From NCBI GenBank assembly GCA_009787685.1, contig WQSV01000033.1, positions 1-11,061 of the forward strand: DNA of 11,061 nucleotides. Reading direction: 5' to 3'. The number at the start of each line of letters is the position of its first letter. Position 1 is the stretch's first letter. Position numbers and translations under genes: made by a program. Under the pieces are notes generated by a model. That model was not told where the DNA came from and did not search any database. It saw only the letters and a list, made by a program, of their open reading frames with translations. Source of the stretch: Bacillota bacterium (lineage in GTDB: Bacteria > Bacillota > Clostridia > Christensenellales > Pumilibacteraceae). This document shows positions 6,671-11,061 of this stretch, one piece after another.

Positions 6671-7324
6671 TTATTTTCTTATTTTTTCGAGATAGTACGC
6701 AACACCAACACAATTTTTTATGTTGCTGAAACTAAACATTTGCCATTCTGTTTTGATTCGAAGATGTCCGTCAAATCTGAACGCAACACCAACGATTATT
6801 CCTCTAATCCACATATCTCCAAAATTATCTCTGTCCGATGCTCTTGCAAATTCGATTTCTGAAAGTTTTATTCGTTGGATTTTACTTTTTCGTCTTGATA
6901 AGTGCAGAAGAATTTCATCTCCTTCTTTCGTTATTGGATTGCGGGGTGTTATTGCGAGAATGCTTGAATAGATAATCAAAACAACCAAGAATATGCTTTG
7001 AATTAAAATCATTGGCACAGCACCTCCCCAAGAAAAATTTCCAAACAAAGATTCCAAAAAAATCCAAATGGTGAAAGGTGAAAAAACCAAAGAAAAAACC
7101 AAAAACATAACAAACATCATTTTCACATAACCCGACCTCTCGGCGATTGTTCCTTCTTTGGGAACATAGATTGGTCTTTCTTTTTGGTCTCTCTTGACTC
7201 TGACTTGACTTAGTTTGCCTGATTCAAATGCTTCATGCCTTGGGTTTGGACGACCACAAACGCACAGTTCGTTTGTGTGATCTATTTTTTGCATGCATTT
7301 TGTGCAACGAATTGTTTTTTCCAT
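6671..7324 (-). CDS. Zinc-ribbon-like two-TM membrane protein with possible PH-like C-terminal domain
   Basis: 217 residues. The N-terminus carries Cys pairs at C7/C10 and C21/C23 (CTKC and CVCG), spaced like a small zinc ribbon. A basic stretch (about 37-60) leads to two TM segments (about 67-90 and 102-125). The C-terminal part (about 130-217) has GDEILLHLSRRKSKIQRIKLSEIE, which resembles the strand pattern of bacterial PH (bPH) domains, where an IPL- or KLSEI-like motif follows basic strands. By this topology the ribbon and C-terminal domain are cytoplasmic. GAGG nine bases and AAGGA three bases before the ATG support the start. It is a single gene that converges on the 22-bp terminator. 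No family is firmly recognised; the domain guesses are inference. Confidence 0.72.
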   Translation of the reverse strand: MEKTIRCTKCMQKIDHTNELCVCGRPNPRHEAFESGKLSQVRVKRDQKERPIYVPKEGTIAERSGYVKMMFVMFLVFSLVFSPFTIWIFLESLFGNFSWGGAVPMILIQSIFLVVLIIYSSILAITPRNPITKEGDEILLHLSRRKSKIQRIKLSEIEFARASDRDNFGDMWIRGIIVGVAFRFDGHLRIKTEWQMFSFSNIKNCVGVAYYLEKIRK

Positions 7325-7398
7325 GCGTCCTTACCTCGGTTGTGTTTGTAGATTTTTTTAACAATTTGACTTCTTGACCTGCAATCTGTCGCTAGAAC

Positions 7399-7433
7399 AG
7401 TGTTTTTCCAAAATGAAACATTTTTTTAACACT
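7399..7433. repeat. Nested imperfect palindrome upstream of the zinc-ribbon gene
   Basis: AGTGTT (7399-7404) pairs with AACACT (7428-7433), and inside them AAATG (7411-7415) pairs with CATTT (7419-7423) across AAA. It lies 75-109 bases upstream of the zinc-ribbon ATG, where an operator or the edge of a promoter could be. No convincing -35/-10 pair was found in 7325-7529. Confidence 0.35.
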
Positions 7434-7506
7434 ATCCACATGACAAACTACTGCTTGTTAATATTACTCAGATTTAAGATCCAACAAAATTAATTTGCTT
7501 GCATCA

Positions 7507-7528
7507 AGTGTTGCTGCAACACAACACT
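7507..7528. repeat. Overlapping alternative hairpins at the 3' end of the 130-aa gene
   Basis: GTGTTGC-T-GCAACAC (7508-7522) is a perfect palindrome. AGTGTTG (7507-7513) can instead pair with CAACACT (7522-7528). It begins one base past the stop of the 130-aa gene, so it is probably the 3'-end hairpin of that transcript. It lacks a proper T tract. Confidence 0.45.
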
Positions 7529-7529
7529 C

Positions 7530-7922
7530 TTATCTTCCCCACCAAAGCCAAAGCAGGAAAATAACCAATCCAATTGAACCAAAGAATATTGCAACCCATG
7601 GCCCAAAGACTTGAATTGCTGCTTTGAACATCGCCCATCTTTCACGAGCAGTGATTTTTATTCGTTCAGTTCTTGGTTTGTCGCTGTAGCGAGGATTGTA
7701 GTGACGAGTTCCTTGAAGACTCATGTCGGCAATAACTCTTCCATCGTCAACGAACTTTGCTTTTTTCTTTTTTTGTTTTTTTTGATTAGTTATGTTTTCT
7801 GCATCAAGAGCTTCCGTGTTAGAAGCAAAAATAGTGTCGCTTCCAACTTCATTGGTCGCAACAATGTTTTCTTCATCATTATGAATCGTTTCTGTTAATT
7901 CTTTGTTTTGATTTTCTTGCAT
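7530..7922 (-). CDS. Small C-terminally anchored membrane protein of unknown function
   Basis: 130 residues. Residues 1-45 are acidic and low in complexity; 47-56 is a Lys run (NQKKQKKKKAK). Residues 57-97 hold what looks like the conserved part: FVDDGRVIADMS, then RYSDKPRTERIKITARERW. A single TM segment (about 104-128) ends in LWLWWGR at the very C-terminus. With no signal peptide and a C-terminal TM, it should sit with its N-terminus in the cytoplasm, like a tail-anchored protein. It begins 22 bases after the cyclophilin stop on the same strand, so the two are probably cotranscribed. It has only a poor Shine-Dalgarno, which suggests weak or coupled translation. I do not recognise a named family. 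Confidence 0.72.
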   Translation of the reverse strand: MQENQNKELTETIHNDEENIVATNEVGSDTIFASNTEALDAENITNQKKQKKKKAKFVDDGRVIADMSLQGTRHYNPRYSDKPRTERIKITARERWAMFKAAIQVFGPWVAIFFGSIGLVIFLLWLWWGR

Positions 7923-7944
7923 TTTTAAGAATAGTATGTCCGCA

Positions 7945-8457
7945 TTAAAGAATTCTTATTGTTTTGATAACAACTTCACGGACTGGAACATCGCCATGTC
8001 CTTGTCTGTCACCCGTTGCTACTTTTGAAACTTGGATAGCAAGATTTACGCTTTCTTCGTCTGTCGCTTTTCCGAATGCGGCATATTCACCATCAAGGAA
8101 CGAGCATGGTGCGACACAAATGAAAAATTGGCTCGTCGCGCTGTCTTTGACCATTGTTCTTGCCATTGAGAAGACTCCGGGTTCGTGTTTCAATGAGTTT
8201 GCAATGCCATTTGAAGAAAATTCGCCTTTGATTTTGTTTTGACTTTCTTTTTGTTTTAATTTTCCGTCTTCACAAACGAAACCTCCGCCTTGAATCATGA
8301 AGTTTGGAATAACTCTGTGAAAACACAATCCATCATAAAATCCTTCTTTTGCGAGTTTCACAAAATTTTCGACCGAAAGTGGAGCAATGTCTGGATACAT
8401 TTCAAAATTGATAGTTTTGCCATTTGTGAATTCGAGTTGTGCTTTTATTGTGTTCAT
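7945..8457 (-). CDS. ppiB: Cyclophilin-type peptidyl-prolyl cis-trans isomerase
   Basis: 170 residues, close to single-domain bacterial PpiB size, with no signal peptide, so cytoplasmic. It speeds cis-trans isomerisation of X-Pro bonds during folding. Visible motifs are FHRVIPNFMIQGGG (46-59) with the catalytic Arg at 48, FSMART (96-101), TSQFFI (108-113) and FLDGEYAAFGK (120-130). The Trp that binds cyclosporin in human CypA (WLDG) is Phe here, as in many bacterial forms, so drug affinity should be low. The ATG start fits the usual N-terminus (strand, then NFEMYPDIAP); AAGGA lies 12 bases upstream, a long spacing. It is first in a probable two-gene unit with the 130-aa protein. Its leader is unusually structured. 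Confidence 0.95.
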   Translation of the reverse strand: MNTIKAQLEFTNGKTINFEMYPDIAPLSVENFVKLAKEGFYDGLCFHRVIPNFMIQGGGFVCEDGKLKQKESQNKIKGEFSSNGIANSLKHEPGVFSMARTMVKDSATSQFFICVAPCSFLDGEYAAFGKATDEESVNLAIQVSKVATGDRQGHGDVPVREVVIKTIRIL

Positions 8458-8515
8458 AATGTTTTTAATTCCTTTGCGCTAATAACGCTTTTTTTTGTTT
8501 TTTTGATTTTTAGCA

Positions 8516-8616
8516 AACACCCACAACTTATCACGAGAATGGTGGTGGTGTTCAAAATTGCACAATCAACAACCGATAGAACAGTTGTTTTAGTATTTTC
8601 AAACAACAAGCACCAT
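8516..8616 (-). promoter_or_regulatory. Structured region in the probable leader of the cyclophilin gene
   Basis: Several pairings exclude each other. AACACC (8516-8521) pairs with GGTGTT (8547-8552), while ATGGTG (8539-8544) pairs with CACCAT (8611-8616). GTTGTTT (8584-8590) pairs perfectly with AAACAAC (8601-8607), but GTTGTT also pairs with AACAAC (8568-8573). A possible - strand promoter lies further up: TTGCAA (8697-8702), 17 bases, TAAAAA (8674-8679). That would make the leader about 210 nt. The fold and its role are inference. Confidence 0.35.
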
Positions 8617-8696
8617 CTTAGAGCCCAGTTACTACTCAGTTCGTAAATAAATTTGGGAATTTACTTATTATTATTTTTATTGTCTTAATAAATATT

Positions 8697-8724
8697 TTGC
8701 AACTATTGTGTCTTTGGATATCTT
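8697..8724 (+). promoter_or_regulatory. Candidate promoter of the structured RNA at 8731
   Basis: -35 TTGCAA (8697-8702), a 16-base spacer, -10 TATCTT (8719-8724), with a start near 8731, just before the first hairpin. TTGCAA is its own reverse complement, so the same box could serve a - strand promoter for the cyclophilin gene. The -10 matches consensus at four of six positions. Confidence 0.4.
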
Positions 8725-8730
8725 TATTTG

Positions 8731-8889
8731 ATTGGAGTTAGTGGAGACTAACTTTGTGTTTGTTTTCAAGGTATGGGCGGTCATCGACCACCACCTTTTG
8801 TGTCAAGAGGGGCACACCTAGATTATTTGCTTTCTGCTAACTTCATTTGGTGTGCATTATGAACAAATACTCCACTAGGTAGAGTTTTA
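8731..8889 (+). ncRNA. Candidate free-standing structured RNA with three-way junction
   Basis: About 159 nt, GC-richer than the flanks and without a credible ORF. TTAGTGGAG (8738-8746) pairs with CTCCACTAG (8870-8878) to close the fold. Inside it TTTGTTT (8759-8765) pairs with GAACAAA (8861-8867). Within that lie hairpin 8768-8797 (AAGGT..GG..GGTC-ATC-GACC.CC.ACCTT) and a stem GCACACC/GGTGTGC (8812-8818, 8849-8855). The single-stranded purine-rich part is AAGAGGG (8805-8811). AGTTAGT-GGAG-ACTAACT (8736-8753) is a perfect competing local hairpin. Two wobble pairs favour the + strand. No Rfam family is recognised; 6S, SRP, RNase P and tmRNA signatures are absent. It could instead be the 3' UTR of the ferredoxin on the other strand. 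Confidence 0.45.
8869..8889. terminator. Hairpin that may end both the ferredoxin mRNA and the structured RNA
   Basis: ACTCCAC (8869-8875), loop TAG, GTAGAGT (8879-8885). On the - strand it is a 7-bp stem with one U-G pair, 10 bases past the ferredoxin stop, followed by ATTTGTT. On the + strand it has one C-A mismatch and is followed by TTT. The tails are short, so efficiency is doubtful in both directions. Confidence 0.45.
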
Positions 8890-8894
8890 ATAGA

Positions 8895-9059
8895 TTATTC
8901 TTGGACTATTGCGTTTACTGGGCAAGAATCAACACATGCTCCGCAGTCGATGCAATCTTTGTTGATTGTGTAGATTGGAGTTCCCTCTTCAATCGCATTT
9001 ACTGGGCAAGTTGATGGGCAAGCTCCGCATCCAATACATTCTTCAGTTATTTTATACAT
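8895..9059 (-). CDS. 2[4Fe-4S] clostridial-type ferredoxin
   Basis: 54 residues, the usual size of this family. Sequence order: MYKITEECIGCGACPSTCPV, then a linker with GTPIYTINKD, then CIDCGACVDSCPVNAIVQE. The two CxxCxxCxxxCP motifs use Cys 8/11/14/18 and Cys 36/39/42/46. As in the family, the last Cys of each motif completes the other cluster, giving two low-potential [4Fe-4S] centres. It is a soluble one-electron carrier for reactions such as pyruvate:ferredoxin oxidoreductase or hydrogenase; the partners here are unknown. AAGGAG (9066-9071), six bases before the ATG, is an excellent ribosome site. It is monocistronic, with its own promoter (9173-9201) and a structured leader of about 105 nt. 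Confidence 0.97.
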   Translation of the reverse strand: MYKITEECIGCGACPSTCPVNAIEEGTPIYTINKDCIDCGACVDSCPVNAIVQE

Positions 9060-9065
9060 AGTTGT

Positions 9066-9159
9066 CTCCTTAGGGACTTCATCCCTTTTGCTGGAAAAAG
9101 GCTACTCCCATTCTCCAACCAGCTTCATGCTGTGAAAATAATTGAACTCATAGCATGAA
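9066..9159 (-). promoter_or_regulatory. Structured 5' leader of the ferredoxin gene
   Basis: Read on the - strand, three hairpins come in a row. P1 is TTCATGCT/AGCATGAA (9152-9159 with 9124-9131, 8 bp perfect). P2 is GCTGG/CCAGC (9119-9123 with 9090-9094) and abuts P1 with no spacer. P3 is AGGGA/TCCCT (9082-9086 with 9072-9076) and ends next to the AAGGAG ribosome site at 9066-9071. The P2 loop is 24 nt and purine-rich (GGAGAATGGGAG). No known riboswitch class is recognised. Control by iron, redox state or protein binding is possible but is only inference. Confidence 0.5.
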
Positions 9160-9172
9160 CCTTATTAATTAT

Positions 9173-9201
9173 ATTCTAGCATAGTCGAAATATAATTGCA
9201 A
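9173..9201 (-). promoter_or_regulatory. Sigma-A-like promoter of the ferredoxin gene
   Basis: On the - strand: -35 TTGCAA (9196-9201), a 17-base spacer, -10 TAGAAT (9173-9178). The predicted start near 9166 gives a leader of about 105 nt. Confidence 0.75.
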
Positions 9202-9258
9202 GCGGTTTGAAATAAAATTTCGATAAATAGCACGGTTTTTTATTGCTACTTGTTTTTT

Positions 9259-10269
9259 TTAATCTCTTATCCCCTCTAGCATATCTTTAAGTTGGAAAAT
9301 AAGCTCATACTCATCAAACTCACCCATCTCATATAAATCAAATAAGTCGAAAAGTTTGCTTTGAATCAAATCCGCATATCCATCATCATAATCCACGAAC
9401 TCTTTAAATGAGACCCAATTCTTGTGCATTAAAATCTTAAAAACTCTAGTGAATTTGATTTTTAATTTGTCACAAAATTTTTCACCATAGTTTGCTTGAT
9501 ACAAATTCACAATTTGGCTAGCTTTTTGCTCCAATGCCTTTTCTTGTTTTTCGGGAATAGCAATTCTAGAAACATATTCCGCTTCTTCTCTTCTCCTTTT
9601 ATCCACCATGGCAATAAGCTCGTCGTTCCTTTGCTCATGCACCATTTTCTTTGTTTCAAAAAGCTTTTTTAGTCGCTCATCTTTTTTCCAGTTTTGAATT
9701 TTATGCACAGGTATTATGTCTAGTCCCAATTTTCTACTTACCTTTTCAATTTGACCTGTGATTTTTATGTGTGCTTCATTCCATAACTTAACGACATCAT
9801 TAGGTTCTTCTCGATTGTAAGCTTCTTTATCGACATTTAACTTGATTTCATCCAAAAAAACAAAAGTATCATCATCTTTGTTGTCTATATAAAAACCTAT
9901 TACCGAAATTCCCATGCTTAAAAAGCCACCTCCAAAGAGATGTTCTAAGTTCTTTGTTCGAATCAACTTCTCTTTGCCATATCCTAATGCAAACTCTTCA
10001 ATTGGCTGTGAAGGCACAAATTCTTCTTTTGTTATCACTTTGTAGCGCTTCCACATTATTTCAATCAGATTCGCTGTGTGATTAAACATGACCAATTCGT
10101 CATGTTCACACAAAAATTTAATCCAATCAAATTTGTGCAATCTCTTGTGGTTAATGTTTTTCAAAACATATTCATCACCGTCATCACTCTTGACAACCAT
10201 GTTTTTATATTTTTGAAAATTTATTCCTAGCAATTTTAACAATTCTGCAAATCTTTTTTTGACAAACAT
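9259..10269 (-). CDS. Unrecognised soluble protein, 336 residues
   Basis: No known family is recognised. The frame also extends to a TTG at 10287, but GGAGGG (10275-10280) lies between that TTG and the ATG at 10267-10269, six bases from the ATG. I therefore start at the ATG (MFVKKRFAELL). The protein has no TM segment or signal peptide. Visible parts: a basic N-terminus, a mixed region with FGGGFLSMGISVIGFYID and DDDTFVFLDEIKL (about 112-145), a charged, probably helical or coiled-coil middle (about 194-255), and an acidic helical C-terminus rich in Asp, Glu, Phe and Leu (about 290-336). It has a near-consensus promoter with a leader of only about 14 nt. By eye it uses ATA, CTA and AGA often, which might hint at transfer. 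It has no visible operon partner. Confidence 0.8.
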   Translation of the reverse strand: MFVKKRFAELLKLLGINFQKYKNMVVKSDDGDEYVLKNINHKRLHKFDWIKFLCEHDELVMFNHTANLIEIMWKRYKVITKEEFVPSQPIEEFALGYGKEKLIRTKNLEHLFGGGFLSMGISVIGFYIDNKDDDTFVFLDEIKLNVDKEAYNREEPNDVVKLWNEAHIKITGQIEKVSRKLGLDIIPVHKIQNWKKDERLKKLFETKKMVHEQRNDELIAMVDKRRREEAEYVSRIAIPEKQEKALEQKASQIVNLYQANYGEKFCDKLKIKFTRVFKILMHKNWVSFKEFVDYDDGYADLIQSKLFDLFDLYEMGEFDEYELIFQLKDMLEGIRD

Positions 10270-10289
10270 GCACTGCCCTCCACTCAAAT

Positions 10290-10318
10290 ATTATATTAAA
10301 TATCACAATCAAAGTCAA
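10290..10318 (-). promoter_or_regulatory. Near-consensus promoter of the 336-aa gene
   Basis: On the - strand: -35 TTGACT (10313-10318), a 17-base spacer, -10 TATAAT (10290-10295). The start near 10283 leaves a leader of about 14 nt holding only the GGAGGG ribosome site. This is the best match to sigma-A consensus in the window. Confidence 0.88.
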
Positions 10319-10341
10319 TTTAATAAATGGTGTCCATTCAT

Positions 10342-10361
10342 AAAAAACCGTCTTCGACGGT
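10342..10361 (-). terminator. Second intrinsic terminator downstream of tuf
   Basis: On the - strand, ACCGTC-GAA-GACGGT (10347-10361) is followed by a T tract (10342-10347). It lies about 55 bases after the first tuf terminator and just before the promoter of the 336-aa gene, so it would block read-through into that gene. Confidence 0.82.
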
Positions 10362-10415
10362 CTTGTCAGCGGGCTCTATGCAAATTCTAACTGCAACGAA
10401 AATCCTATATCATAA

Positions 10416-10445
10416 AAAAAGCACCACGTTGCTATGGTGCTTTTT
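10416..10445. terminator. First intrinsic terminator downstream of tuf
   Basis: AAAAAGCACCA (10416-10426) and TGGTGCTTTTT (10435-10445) form an 11-bp stem with an 8-base loop. On the - strand the hairpin ends in a run of seven T. It lies about 92 bases past the EF-Tu stop. The 3' UTR between may fold: GTTCT-GAC (10524-10532) pairs with GTC-AGAAC (10484-10491) with one bulged base. Confidence 0.88.
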
Positions 10446-10537
10446 AATTTTAATTATTTTTTGATTTCAACAATCTTCAACTGTTCTGACGGGTTTTGCT
10501 AGTAGTGGCAATTATTCGTCAAACGAGTCGAGAACAA

Positions 10538-11061
10538 TTATTTAATGATTTTTGAGACAACGCCTGAACCAACTGTTCTTCCGCCTTCACGGATAGCGAA
10601 GCGAAGTCCTTGCTCAGCAGCAATTGGGTTGATTAGTTTCACGTTCATTGTGATGTTGTCGCCCGGCATAACCATTTCAACGCCTTTTGGAAGTTCGATT
10701 GAACCAGTTACGTCAGTTGTTCTGAAATAGAACTGTGGACGATAGCCGTTTAGGAATGGAGTGTGACGTCCGCCTTCCTCTTTTTTCAGAACATAGACTT
10801 CAGCTGTGAATTCAGTGTGAGGAGTGATAGTTTTTGGTTTTGCCAAAACTTGTCCACGCTCAATGTCTTTTCTGTCGATACCACGAAGAAGGATACCAGC
10901 ATTATCACCAGCGTTTGCTTCGTCAAGAAGTTTTCTGAACATTTCAATTCCAGTTACAGTTGTTTCACGAGTTTCTCTGATACCAACGATTTCAACTTTG
11001 TCTTGGATTTTGATTGTTCCACGCTCTACTCTTCCTGTTGCAACAGTTCCACGACCAGTGA
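10538..11061 (-). CDS. tuf: Elongation factor Tu, C-terminal part (5' end outside window)
   Basis: 174 residues are visible, read from the right edge of the window. EF-Tu is the GTPase that brings aminoacyl-tRNA to the ribosome. The visible part starts in domain 2 with TGRGTVATGRVERG and continues through VEIVGIRETRETTVTGIEMFRKLLDEANAGDNAG and LLRGIDRKDIERGQVLAKP. Domain 3 has TPFLNGYRPQFYFRTTDVTGSIELP, the MVMPGDN motif and the C-terminal FAIREGGRTVGSGVVSKI. The GTP-binding domain lies outside. The match is near-identical to bacterial EF-Tu. A methionine at 10942 is internal, since homology and the open frame run through it to the window end. Two terminators follow, so it ends its operon. 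Confidence 0.98.
   Translation of the reverse strand, partial: TGRGTVATGRVERGTIKIQDKVEIVGIRETRETTVTGIEMFRKLLDEANAGDNAGILLRGIDRKDIERGQVLAKPKTITPHTEFTAEVYVLKKEEGGRHTPFLNGYRPQFYFRTTDVTGSIELPKGVEMVMPGDNITMNVKLINPIAAEQGLRFAIREGGRTVGSGVVSKIIK

Noticed and set aside
7432..7440. Possible replication origin from a DnaA-box-like sequence
   Set aside because: Only one imperfect box, and no cluster, AT-rich unwinding element or dnaA/dnaN neighbour.
8478..8497. Terminator-like GCG-CTAATAA-CGC plus T8 on the + strand
   Set aside because: The stem is only three sure base pairs and no + strand gene lies upstream; the T run more likely reflects the A-rich leader of the cyclophilin.
8290..8646. 118-aa + strand frame over the cyclophilin start and leader
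   Set aside because: About half is antisense to a clear cyclophilin; it has no ribosome site and a Phe/Cys-rich, unconvincing composition.
8773..8862. 29-codon ORF starting MGGHRPPPF on the + strand
   Set aside because: It lies inside the RNA fold, the AAGG before it is too close to the ATG, and the peptide resembles nothing known.
8731..8889. 6S, SRP, RNase P or tmRNA identity for the structured region
   Set aside because: None of the conserved sequence cores of these RNAs could be found on either strand.
9211..9258. Terminator after the 336-aa gene
   Set aside because: Only a 5-bp TAGCA/TGCTA pairing and a short GAAAT/ATTTC hairpin are seen, neither followed by a T tract on the - strand.
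10270..10287. TTG start for the 336-aa gene, adding six residues
   Set aside because: GGAGGG lies within those codons and is well spaced for the ATG at 10269; the predicted transcript start is also too close to the TTG.

Overview
The window looks like a stretch of core chromosome from a low-GC anaerobic bacterium, most likely a Clostridia-type member of the Bacillota. The grounds are AT-rich intergenic DNA, AAGGAG-type ribosome binding sites, sigma-A-like promoters, a 54-residue clostridial 2[4Fe-4S] ferredoxin and a flavodoxin/ferredoxin fusion of the EFR1 type. The standard code fits: Trp is TGG, and all eleven genes whose 3' end is visible stop with TAA. The species cannot be told from the sequence.

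Layout, left to right. The 3' end of a plsC-like acyltransferase (+) is followed by a bidirectional terminator. It converges on a comM/yifB-type AAA ATPase (-). The DNA upstream of comM is full of dyads and holds a palindrome built from 7-base repeats. Next is a 749-aa polytopic membrane protein (-) resembling a GT-C glycosyltransferase with a long Glu/Pro/Thr-rich linker. Its promoter is back to back with that of an EFR1-like flavodoxin-ferredoxin (+). A small membrane protein (+) and a zinc-ribbon/two-TM protein (-) then converge on a perfect 22-bp hairpin. A 130-aa C-terminally anchored protein lies 22 bases behind a cyclophilin (both -, probably cotranscribed). After a long structured intergenic region come a ferredoxin (-), an unrecognised 336-aa soluble protein with a near-consensus promoter (-), two tandem terminators, and the 3' end of tuf (EF-Tu, -), which runs off the right edge.

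The genes do not form one pathway. They are mostly single-gene or two-gene units with their own signals: lipid synthesis, protein folding, translation, electron transfer and envelope proteins. There is no sign of phage, transposase, CRISPR or a toxin-antitoxin pair, and I saw no tRNA or rRNA.

The most unusual content is in the RNA-level and palindromic structure. Bases 8731-8889 read as a free-standing structured RNA with its own promoter, a three-way-junction fold, competing pairings and a terminator-like end. The ferredoxin has a structured leader of about 105 nt. The membrane-protein leader carries three similar mini-hairpins. The comM upstream region holds several separate dyads plus the heptad-repeat palindrome. 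The most interesting proteins are the 336-aa orphan and the GT-C-like protein, whose catalytic-type motifs look altered.
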